Assembly: GCF_000283155.1 (NCBI RefSeq)
Contig: NW_004454225.1
Span: 3,427,451 to 3,491,450, forward strand
DNA: 64,000 bases
DNA from: Ceratotherium simum simum
Taxonomy: Eukaryota; Chordata; Mammalia; Perissodactyla; Rhinocerotidae
Direction: 5' to 3'
The notes under the pieces were generated by a model. The model saw only the letters and a program-made list of their open reading frames with translations, was not told where the DNA came from and did no database searches. This document shows, one piece after another, positions 11,818 to 27,420 of this stretch. The first letter of the stretch is position 1. Each line of letters opens with the position of its first letter. The translations under genes were made by a program, and so were the position numbers.

Positions 11818-13385
11818 CAACTGGGCTCTGCCCGCCTCAGCCCACTGCCTCCCTCTCTCGCAGCCTCTCTCCCCCTCCTCCCTCTGTCTCTCAGTCTCTC
11901 TCTCCCTCTTCCCTTTGGGAGCTGTGGCATGAGCCTTATCTTCTGAGCTGTTGCCTGCCGAGGCTTTTGGACCATCTCAGGCCAGTGGGCCCCTGAGCAG
12001 AGCCCCTTAAAGTGCTGTGGATAGATGCCCGTGGTGCAGGGCACGGTGGGCCTGAGAGAGGAAAGACAGGTGGGGCAGGAATTGGGGGTACCCTGACTTG
12101 AAAGCAGCAGGGGGAGCTGCCAAGCTGCCCAACCTCTGCCTCCAGCCCTCCAAGGTTTTCTCTCCTTTGAATGTCTCTCCCCCTTTTCCTGCTTCCTTGT
12201 TTTTTATCAGGCTTTCCCTCTGAGGGACATCGGTCTCTGGGCACTAGAGCGCTTCACCCTTGGCACTGTGCCCAGCATGCCCCCCCCACTTTTTATACGA
12301 ATGTTTTTATATGCGTGTGCTTGGGTTTGCCGTGCTGCAGGGCTAAGTTGCTGTGGCATCTTTATTTCTCTCCCTGGGTCTGCGTCCCCTCCCCTGTGCC
12401 TGACAAAGCCAGTGCATTGTTTTCTCTTTATTACACAGGACAGCTAGGGAAGGAGAGGAGCCCAGCCCTGGGGAGGCGGGTGGGAAGCAGGGGGCAGGCC
12501 TGGGAATGGATGAAATAATGTCGGCATTATTTTTTAATTTTTTAAAAAATAAATGGTATCTTATTTAATTGTCCTGTTCCTTCCCACTCCCCCGCCCCCC
12601 TGGGATGTCAGCCCAAGCTCAGGGTAGGCCCAGGGGGCTGGGAGAGATGAAGCCACCCGCTGGGACTGGGGACCAGGGGCCTTCAGCGTGGGTCCTCAGT
12701 TCCCTCCCACCCCAACTCCTACCTCCATAGTCTATTTTTATCCCTAATTCTTGACCTGAAAATAAGCTGGAGTGGCAGGGACCAGCCCCCAACCCCTCCC
12801 CAGTGAGAAGCCCTTTTTCAGGGTGGGCACAAGGTTGCCCAAGGTGGGCACTAGGAATGAGGCCCCCTGCCTTGATGGGGGGCCTGGGAGGAAAAGTGGT
12901 CCCAGTTTTCTGGATCCCCTGGCTCAGTGCCTCCCCTGAGGCCATTTCTCTTGGGGCTGAGGATTGCCTGGGACCCCAGAGCCTGCTGGGAGACTGAAAG
13001 GGGCTGCCCTCCCTCCCTTCCTGTGCTTCTCACCCACTCAGGCTGGTTGGGACAGAGAGTGGGCAGGGCCCCCACCCCAGGGGGTGGGGGTTGCACACAG
13101 CAGGGGCTCCCCTGATGCTGAGTGCTGGCGGAAACACAGCTTGGACCTCACTCGTTTTCTTTCTGCTGCCCCTCCCCCTCACTGTAATTTATGGCCCCTG
13201 CCCATCTGGTGAGCCAGCCCTGTGTCATGTGTATATACTGTGCCTTTTCTCGTCATTGTTTAGGGGTGGGAGGGGGTGGGTTTTCACTGAAAAGGGGGAT
13301 ACACGCCTCTGGCTTCTTTGATGTGGAATCATTCACTGTGTCCCAGATGTAGGTTATTCAATAAACACAGATTGGTACCACCCAG
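11818..13385 (+). other. SREBF2: SREBF2 3' UTR with two candidate poly(A) signals
   Basis: About 1.57 kb follows the stop codon. Canonical AATAAA hexamers sit at 12548-12553, in a T/A-rich block, and at 13360-13365; the distal one is followed by a GT-rich stretch (13387-13425) suited to cleavage near 13,380. Use of the distal site gives a 3' UTR of roughly the length I recall for mammalian SREBF2. The proximal site would remove about 800 bases. The boundary is inference from the signals. Confidence 0.75.
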
Positions 13386-15784
13386 CGTGAGGTGTGTTAG
13401 GGTCTGTAGTGTGACTGCTGTGGTAACTTGCCAGGTGGCTGCATGGCTTGGCCTCCAGTGGGTCAGGGACTGAGGACAGCCTTCCCTCTCCTCTGAGAGG
13501 CCCCTGGGGGCTGCACTCAGATCCCTGCTTGCCCTCGCAACCTGGCCCCTTCCTTCCAGCGCCGGCTGCCTGGCACACAGTCCGGGGCTGGGACAGGGCC
13601 TGGGATAAAAGGGCTGTTGGTTTTGCTGGGGTCAGAGGTCCCCGTAGCCAGTACGTGGAGCTGGTTGTTTGGGTGACAGAGGCAGTTCTCTGGGATTTGC
13701 GGTGCTAAGCTCTTCTGTGTTCACCCTCAGAGATCCATTTCTTCCCTATCGAGTGCACTGCCCCTTAGTGTCACCATCCTCCCTGGAGGCAGGGAGCCTC
13801 TGAGGAGACTCACTGGTGCCAAAGTCACATCCAAGTCCAGCTTCTGGACTTCCCAGGTGGATCACCTTAGACAGGATGTCACCTCAGCCTCCACTTCCAC
13901 GTGTGCAGAATGGGGATGACAATCCCTGCCTTTGACTAGAGTCCCCATAGGTTTGTTGACCGGTTTGAATGATTCAACACACATGAAGTGCCAGTTTACG
14001 GTGAGTGCCTTGTGAGGCTGGTGAGGGCCAGACCACAGGAGTGGGGATGGGAGGGTGCTGGGCCTTGTAGAGAGGTGCTCAGGAGTGCCACGTGGGAATG
14101 AGCCTGGGGGCTGAAGTGCATGTTCCCGCCCAGCTGAGAAATGGGTGAGTCCCTTTAGCATCTGAGCCACTCCCTTTAAAGGGCAGTGACAGCAGGCCAC
14201 AGGGCCAGAGCAGCCAGGAGGGGCCCAGCTGCAGCTGGTCCCTGTCCAGTTATTACAGCAGCATTCCCCGAGGTGGTCACGCCCATGGCCTCAGCCTGGC
14301 TCCCTGGGATGGAGATCCAGGACCCTTGGGAGTGAGAATGAGCAGAGAGGTTGCACCTACCTCCTGGCACAGCCCAGCGGGGGCCTGCGTCACCAGGGTG
14401 GGTGGCTGTGAGTGGCCAGTGTATCCAGGAACCTGATTCTTTTGTGTGTCTTGGCAGGCTCCATGACTCAGCACCCACCCCCGCCTCCCCCGGATCTACA
14501 CAGCTGCGGGATGGGCCCTGGGAGCACCCTCCCCCCACCCTGGGTTGAGGGTGTGAGGGCTGTCTCCCCTACAAGCCATGGGGGCCCTCACTGCAGGCAG
14601 AACTGTGGGCTTCTGGCCCTTGGTTTCCTTAAGACACAGGGAGGTGGACCCTCCTACAGGTGAAGAGCTGGTGAGTTTGAGGGACTCAGGGCAGCCCAGC
14701 CAGCAGGAGGAGGGTCTGATACTGCCTGCAGCCTGGGAGCAGGGGCCCCTCCCTGCCAACACACATGTTCATAACTTTCCTTTCTCCCCTAGCTGCCTGC
14801 CATTCCACCATCAGAGTCACAGGGGTGGCAGAATACAGTCCTAAACTGGGGTCAGCTGGGTGGCCTTGGCAAGTTTCTTAGGTCTCAAAACCTCAGTGTC
14901 ATCATCTGTAAAGCCACACACCCCTGGGTTTTTGTGAGGATTAAATGGAAAAAAACAGCAACAAATGGTGGCCATGGTTATTAAAACAGTATACCATACC
15001 TAGGGTACACAGAGCAATTGAGGCCCAGCTGGGTGGCTTTGTTGTCAACGAGGGGCACAGCCCAGCCCTCAACCTCCCCAGCAGTACCTGGCACAGAGGA
15101 ACCTGATGCATGCAGGCTGCTGGCAATGCCCTGGGCCACAGCCAGGCATTGGGAGCCTGCCTGGCAGGAAAGGAGCTGCCACTGGGAGCTGGCAGTGCCA
15201 ACCCTGTGTGGTGTGAGCACCCTGGTGCGGGCACTGCCAAGGCTCTGGGTCAGCCTCCCCATCCCCTTTTCCCCCAGAGCAGCTACTGGGAGGAGGCTCC
15301 CCCATCCTGAGCACCAGCTGTCTGCCCGGCCCACTGCCCACACCCATTAGGGGGGTGGCCCTAGGCCAAGCTGGCCAAGTGGCCTGCAGACCAGGGGCCG
15401 GCTCAGGGCCAAACTATGTCAATGAGGATCAGCCAGGCTCAAGCCAACTCAAGCTGTAGAGCCGGTGACCAGCTGGAGGGGGCTCACCTCCAGTAAGGGG
15501 CATTGACCTTCCAGGGGGCCTCAGGGTTCAAATAGCCCTCTCCCCTGTGCCTGAGCCTCAAGGTGACTGGAGCCTAACTGCCCCCTCTCCCATGGCTCCC
15601 ACTGCTATGGACATTAAGTCTGGCATTCAGCCCTGATCACCCTCTCCAGCCACTTCTTCCTGGCTCCCAGAACAGGCCTGCCAGCTCCCAGGAGCAGTCC
15701 TCTGCTCTTGCACATGCTGTGCCCTCTGCCCACACTGCCGTCTGTCCAGTCAATGACCAATGCCTCCGCCATCAGCGCCTCTCA

Positions 15785-16099
15785 GAGCCAAGCTGGGGCT
15801 CTTTTATTCTCTGGGGTGGGAGCCACAGGAAAGGGTGTATTTACACGAGGAACTCCGGCCTGGGGGTGCCCCCAGAACAGAACCACTGGCCTTACCCAGT
15901 GGGCCCCTTCTTAGCCCTGCAGGCTCCAAGGCCCCCAGTCCACTTTGGGCAGATGGAAGAGCTAGCCTTCCGCGGCCGGCGCCCCTCCCAGGCCCCCGCC
16001 AGGCCCGTGGCCTGGGCCCCTCGACCGACCCGATGGCGACTCCCGGCAGACGAGGGCTCCCAGCGATGCGATGCCTCGGGAGAACCAGCGGCCCCGTCT
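15785..16099 (-). other. SHISA8: SHISA8 3' UTR with poly(A) signal
   Basis: A minus-strand AATAAA lies at 15808-15803 (TTTATT on the plus strand), about 290 bases after the SHISA8 stop codon. No other canonical hexamer lies between. The cleavage point near 15,785 is an estimate. Confidence 0.6.
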
Positions 16100-20887
<4,788 letters not shown>

Positions 20888-21548
20888 NNNNNNNNNNNNN
20901 NNNNNNNNNNNNNNNNNNNNNNNNNNNNNNNNNNNNNNNNNNNNNNNNNNNNNNNNNNNNNNNNNNNNNNNNNNNNNNNNNNNNNNNNNNNNNNNNNNNN
21001 NNNNNNNNNNNNNNNNNNNNNNNNNNNNNNNNNNNNNNNNNNNNNNNNNNNNNNNNNNNNNNNNNNNNNNNNNNNNNNNNNNNNNNNNNNNNNNNNNNNN
21101 NNNNNNNNNNNNNNNNNNNNNNNNNNNNNNNNNNNNNNNNNNNNNNNNNNNNNNNNNNNNNNNNNNNNNNNNNNNNNNNNNNNNNNNNNNNNNNNNNNNN
21201 NNNNNNNNNNNNNNNNNNNNNNNNNNNNNNNNNNNNNNNNNNNNNNNNNNNNNNNNNNNNNNNNNNNNNNNNNNNNNNNNNNNNNNNNNNNNNNNNNNNN
21301 NNNNNNNNNNNNNNNNNNNNNNNNNNNNNNNNNNNNNNNNNNNNNNNNNNNNNNNNNNNNNNNNNNNNNNNNNNNNNNNNNNNNNNNNNNNNNNNNNNNN
21401 NNNNNNNNNNNNNNNNNNNNNNNNNNNNNNNNNNNNNNNNNNNNNNNNNNNNNNNNNNNNNNNNNNNNNNNNNNNNNNNNNNNNNNNNNNNNNNNNNNNN
21501 NNNNNNNNNNNNNNNNNNNNNNNNNNNNNNNNNNNNNNNNNNNNNNNN
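20888..21548. other. Assembly gap, 661 N
   Basis: A run of 661 undetermined bases in a very GC-rich region. Reading frames that bridge it are artefacts. The SHISA8 N-terminal coding exon is expected inside. Confidence 0.99.
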
Positions 21549-22599
21549 CCGGCTCCTCCGCGCCCTCAGGGATCGCGCTGGCCCCGTCGCCCGGGCGCTG
21601 GCTCCCGGCGGACGCCTCCTCGGCCGTCAGCCTCCTCCGAGGACCCCAGACCCGGGTGGGCTCGGCCGAGAGCTCTGGGGGCTGCACCTCCGGTGGGCGC
21701 GTCCCCCGCCGGGGCTCCCCTCGGACCTGAGCCGGCCCGTCCGCGCCCTGGGTGTCCCCGCGGGCCGGGCGGTGTGTCCTCGCCTGCGCCCGGTCCCCAG
21801 CCTCTCCCCGGCCCGGCGGGAGTGCGGTTCCCGGGCCTAGCCGACACCGAGGTCTTCCCGCCGCCGGCTCCGCGCTGCCCGCGCTCTGGCTGCGGCTCGG
21901 GCTCCGCGCGGGCTCGGGCGGGAGGGAGCGAGGGAAGAGGGCGGGCAGGAGGGAGGCAGAGCCGGGGGAGGAGCGCGGCCGCGGCTACGGGAGGGAGGGG
22001 GCGCCGCAGGGCTCGCACAGCCGGGGCGCCCCACCGGGGCCCCTCCCCGAAAGCCTCCCCAAACATTCCTCGGAACCAGGCGCTCTGCGGGGTTCAGCTT
22101 ACAGCCCTCGGGACTGTTACTTCGGACATCGGGCCCGCCACCGGCGCGCCCCTGTTTCACTGGCGCGCACACAGAGAACAGAGCAGCCCCCCAACCTCCA
22201 CCGCCTCCTTCCCGTCCCCTCCGTCAGTTCTTATCGAGACAGAGGTGTGACATGAGGCAGACCCTTTCCCCTCTCTGCGCCTGGATTTTCCCGTCTGTCA
22301 AGTGGGAAGGAAACCCCACGCAGAGCCGCCGCAGAGGGCCAAGCATGAGTCCTCTCTGCGCCGCCTGGGACGCAGCGTTAACCCTGGGGCGCGCGCCCTG
22401 TCCCAGAACCTCCTGGACGCCGGGCTGGGGTCCTGGGGTGTCCCCACATCTACGGTGATGGGCATGGCCTGGCGGGCGCCCTCCCGGGATCCCTTTGCCA
22501 CCCGGGTGAGGGGGAGATTGGGGTAGTCCTGGCCTCTGGTGAGGGGGGCGGGGCTAGGCCTGGGGCGAGGCCATTGGCGGACAGACGACCCTGCCCCTC

Positions 22600-25500
22600 G
22601 CGGGACCGTCGGGTCCCTTCTCTAGCCCAGGGACAAGGAGAGGCCAGGTCCGGAGCACGGCTCCCTCTTGTTCTCCAAGTTGGATGTAACGGGAATGTGA
22701 TCCAGCCGCGGCGCCTTGCTTCTCTCTGTCTCAACTCCTCATCTTAACATCAAAAACTCTTCCTGGGGAGATTCATAATAGCCCCTTCCAGGAGGCAGGG
22801 GTCAATATGGTGCTTCCCACTGTCCAGATGGGTACACCAGGAGGGCAAGGACTGGGCGGCCAGTTCACCCCGCGTGACCTCACACAGCGGAGGCCTCCGC
22901 CATATCTGCTGAATGAATGAATGAAGTGACTCTAGTCTCTAGTTTTTATAAAATGAAGAATTTGGGCTCCTAGGGTCCTTCCTGTTCCCCTTTGCATCTT
23001 TCGTTCACTCACCGACTGGGATCAGTTTATAAAAATGGAGAAGGTGGAGGGAGGAAGAGAGAGAAGGATTTACATTTAAAGGAGGATCAAGTCTTTCTGT
23101 TGCTGAGATGAGGGGCTGACAGGCTAATTTCAGGTATTAGTGGGCTAGCACAGAAGGGGAGTGACCTCCCTAAAACGCCCTTCCCCCTCAGGGTGACTCC
23201 TGTGCCCTGGCCAAAGACAGCCAGCCCCGCCCCCTCCACCCACAAATGCTCTTCTGATCCAGCCCAGAAGACCTTACTTCATTAAAAGACTTTACTACAA
23301 TTTTAGAAAAAAAGAAAATAGAAGAGCAAAGGAATGAGATGAAATTGCTTTAATCCCATCACCCGGGACAACTGAGGCTAAACTATGTCACACTTTACAG
23401 ACTGTTTTGTAACTGCTTTCTAGTTTACTTTCTGCTGTCAAACTTTCTGCTTAGAACTTTGTAGCTATATTTTCTGGTGCATCCTCTTCTGCTTCCTTAG
23501 GGGGCATTCCTAGAAATGGAATCCATGGCACAAACTGTCTGGTTTGTATCAATGCCCCACCACACACTGCCCAAATGCCCTCTAGGTGCCTGGGGCTCTG
23601 AGGGCAGCTGCTTCTCCCCTCCTTTCCCACTCCCTGCTGGGCACTAGGTTTAAAGAGGCTTGTCTCTGACCCCTGGGACTGAGGCCTCTTCCCAGGTAGG
23701 ACGACTCTATTGGATCCAGAGCAAGTCTCTCAGTGCTCTCCCCTGGATTGCATCCCCTCCCTGGGCCCCTCTCTTGCCCCCACTGTCCTGGCATCATTGG
23801 TGCTCTGCTCAGCTTCCGTCTCATGTTGACTCCCATCAGGTCTTGCATATATATATACATATATCCATTTGTCCAATGAGATGGATTCCAGCCCCACCCC
23901 CGCCCCCGGGGACTGATGTCCAACTCCCCGCTCCTCCCCACACCTATGGCTTCCTCCTCATCTCGGTCTGCTTCAGTAGTCAGCCAGCAACTGTAGATGT
24001 CCATATCTACCAGGTGCACTCTCCTATGAACACACAGCCTTGCAGGGAGGGGAGAGCAGAAAAGGGCAAATGCAAAGACAGATCACGGCTGACTGGCTGG
24101 GCCCTGGAACTGGCCATCCATTCAGCTGACATTGCTCCCCAGGTGCCCAGCCGTGTGCTGGGCAAGGGGATGGAGAGATGGATCAGCCCAGCTGAAGAGT
24201 GACCCCTATGCCCAGGCTGCCCTCCCTGGACTGTGGGGTCTCTCTCCACAGCAAGGCACCAGAGCACCTGCCCCTTGTCTCCTCTGCCTGCCCCCCCAAG
24301 CCTATGTCACCAAAAATCGTCCATTGATCCAGGCTTAAAATAACCCCTGGCATCTGCAGCGAGCCCCGTGGGGCGGGCAGAGGAGCAGTGTCTCTGCGCC
24401 TGAAGGGCACCTGCCCCACCCCCAGCGCTGAGTGCTGGCAGCTTGAGTGTGCGGGTGTCTGAGGTGCTCACGAATGTGAGTGAGAGTGTGTTTGTCTGGG
24501 GCTGGCGTGACTATGAGGGCCTTCCCAGCACCGTGGGCATGTGTATACATGCACGTGTCAGTGTGGATGCCCCTGTGCACACACATTCTTCCCTCACTGT
24601 TGAGCTCTCTCCCGGGGCCCAGCTCTGCTATGCAAACCTCAGAGTCCTGAGAGGTCATGGACATTAGGGAAAGCCTGTGTTGGGCTTCACTGTCCCCATT
24701 TTAGATGGTGGGTGACCAGTCTGCCCAGCCCTGGGCTAGGGGATTTGGGATTTCCTAGAAACTCTAGATCCAGACAGGGGAAATGATTTTCTATGACTGG
24801 CACACATCCAGGAAGGGCCAGGTTCTGGCCTGGAACCTGCACTGTGAGCCCCGAATCTACCTTCTGGCCAGTGCAGTGCAGAGTGAGCAGCTGGAGGAGC
24901 CCAGCCCAGAGCCCAGGGAAGTGTTCCTACACCCTGACGGCGCACCAATGCCGGCACAATGCCTGCCCCATGCCTGACCCGCCCTGACTCCTACAGGAGC
25001 CCACAGGCTGTTCCCGCTTCCTGGAATGCCTTGCTAGCCCCTCACACCGAGAGTTCCTACTATTCTTCATTTTGGAGTCAGACTAACATGGGTTGGAATT
25101 CCTGCTCTAACAGGGCCATTCAACCTTTCTAGGCCTCAGTTTTCTCATCTGCAAGTTGGGCTGCTAGCACCTCTTCACAGGGTTGCAGGGAGAAGCCAAT
25201 AGTCCCCCCCACTGAGAAACACCCAGGTACATGCGGCCTCGCGGGAGTCCCCACCCCAGCTGTGCTGAGAAGATGGCGGTTGCCCACATGGGTGCCATCC
25301 ACAAGCCTCAAAGGCCTCATTCCCAGGCCCATTTTGCTTCCATTTCCTCCATGATGGAGGGTTGCCCAAGAAGCAGACTCCAGGGGACTATGGACTCCCT
25401 GCTAGCGCAGATGCGATGCCAGTACCGGGAGGGGGTCTGGGGGGAGGGCCCACGGCTCCTTTGTCTCCCTGAGAGGCAGCTCGTGACTCAGGCTCCAGCT

Positions 25501-27420
25501 GCTTGTGGGAAGGAGGGAGCGCCCGGGCTCCTGAGGTCGCGAGGGAGCCGCGGAATGGGGCGGGGGGTGCTGGGAGCTGGGGCTCGGCTTCCGGGCCCAC
25601 TGCCCCACGTACGCTGTCCCCCGGCCCTCCTCTCCCTGCCTCGGGGAGTCCCGCTCCAGACGTCACAGCTAATCCCTCTGCCCGAATTACCCACCCCGAT
25701 TGGTCTCCCCCTTCAGGACCCTCCAAAGGCCCCAGGGAACGTGCATTCCGGAGCTGGCCGTTGAGTCCGCAGCGCGGGAACAGACCCAGAGAGGACAGAG
25801 CCCGGCGGAGGCCACACAGCTCGCCCACCCGGGACGGGTCCGCCCTGCCCCGCCGGCCCCTGCGTTCCTGGGACACAACTCAGAAGTCAGCTCCAGCCGA
25901 GAGCCCGGGGGGAGGCGTCCTGCGCCCACTCCCCCACACACAGTGCCCCGAAGTCAGGGCCGTGCCCTGCATCCGGGCCCCTCCTGGTTCGGGACGCGCA
26001 TCAGGTAGCGGACCCCGCGTGACCGCGGAGACCCAGAGTTCGGCGAGTGCACCTTTGGTCTTGGTCCCGCCGCTCACCCGGTGCCTGCCTTCTTCCTCGC
26101 CGCTGGGCTTTCAACCCCCTCCTTCCCCCTTGCCTCTGGCCCCGCCCCTTTCCTGCAACCCTCGGTTCCGCCCCTTTCCTTTGCCCTGGCCCCACCCCCT
26201 CCGGCCCGCAGCCCCGCCTCCCGGCGCCAGGCGGCAGGCGGTCAAGGTGCCACCGCCAGGGCTGACCGCAGCAGCCGCGGAGGTAGACTTTCGCCTGCCC
26301 CGGCGGGTCGCTGGCACCGTCCTGGATCCGGGCAGGACGCCCGAGGCTGGATCCCAGATTCTGCGTAGCTCAGGAAGTGAGGAGATGCTCATAGGCCCTC
26401 TGGGCTCCGGGACCCCTGAAGCGTCCCCTGGGCAGCGTCCCCGCCCTGCAGAGTCCCGGGAAAGAGCACGGGCCGGCCAAGAACACGACACCTGTGTCTT
26501 CCTGGATCCTCCCGGACACTCCGGGTGACCTTGGGCAGTTGTTCCTACCCCCACTCACCCCCCCACCCCCACGCCTACTCCCTGCTCCAGGTGGGGACCA
26601 GGCAGCTGGGGGCCAGCACCGACTGGAGAGAGTCACATGTCAGCTCTGGGAGAGGAAGAATTTGGCCTGAGCCATCCACGACAGGGCAAACGGCAGTGAG
26701 CTCCCACCCTGTGCCCAGAGGAGTGCCAGAGGGGTCTGGTGGCCTCTCAGGGGGGACAGGGAAGGGTGAGACACCAAATAGTGGGGCTAGAGGAGCACCG
26801 GGTCCCCTGAGGGTGCATGGCCCTGTGTGCCACGGGACAGGCACGGTCACAGGGAAGGTTCTGACACAGACTCATCTGGCACTCAGAGGCCATGGTGCCC
26901 AACTCTCTAGCCCCTCCCCCTGCCTCCTGCTTCTCTGTCCTCCTGCCCCCTCTCCTCTGCACCTTTGCATAGTTCCCTGGGCCAGGAATGCCCTTTCTCT
27001 GCTCCATTCCCCCAGAAAGCTGGGCAGGACTCAGGGCATACCTCCTACTCTCCAAGTACTCCCTGGATGATGGAGTGGTCACCTCCCTGCTTGGGGCATT
27101 CCCCGGGCCCTGGCAAGGATCACCCTGTCCTCTCATTGTGTCCCACTCTGTCTCTCCCATTGGATTATGACCAGCAGGGCCTGAGGCTGACCTCCCTCCA
27201 GGCTCTGCCCAGAATGGCCCTGGCACAGAGCAGGCATGTCCAGGATCTGGTATGATCAATGGGGCAGTAAATGGATGAGGGACGGGGTGGTAACTGCTGA
27301 GACCAGAGCCTCAGACCAGCTCTGGGAAACTCACTTCCCAGGGGGAATTCCTGAGGGTTGGGAGCTCTGGGCAGGAAGTATCTGTGTCCCTGGGTGGAGA
27401 CCTTACTTGCCATATGACCT
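22600..27420. other. Intergenic region SHISA8-TNFRSF13C
   Basis: No coding exon recognised. It holds AT-richer unique sequence (22,700-23,600), a short AT dinucleotide tract near 23,850, a MIR-like SINE at about 25,066-25,200, an orphan CpG island at about 25,480-26,480, and an L2-like fragment at about 26,960-27,260. Confidence 0.6.
25480..26480. promoter_or_regulatory. Orphan CpG island with clustered GC boxes
   Basis: About 1 kb of CpG-rich sequence with repeated CCGCCCCTTTCC-like and CCCCGCCTCC motifs at about 26,135-26,225, typical of Sp1/KLF-bound promoters. It is 5.5 kb right of the TNFRSF13C start's far side and 4 kb from the SHISA8 5' end, so it belongs to neither obviously. A 341-codon frame runs through it but looks like a GC-bias frame, not a protein. 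Confidence 0.55.

Noticed and set aside
25503..26528. 341-codon plus-strand ORF
   Set aside because: GC-rich frame through the orphan CpG island; proline/arginine-rich and without any family motif. The same interval has open frames on both strands, as expected when stop codons are rare.
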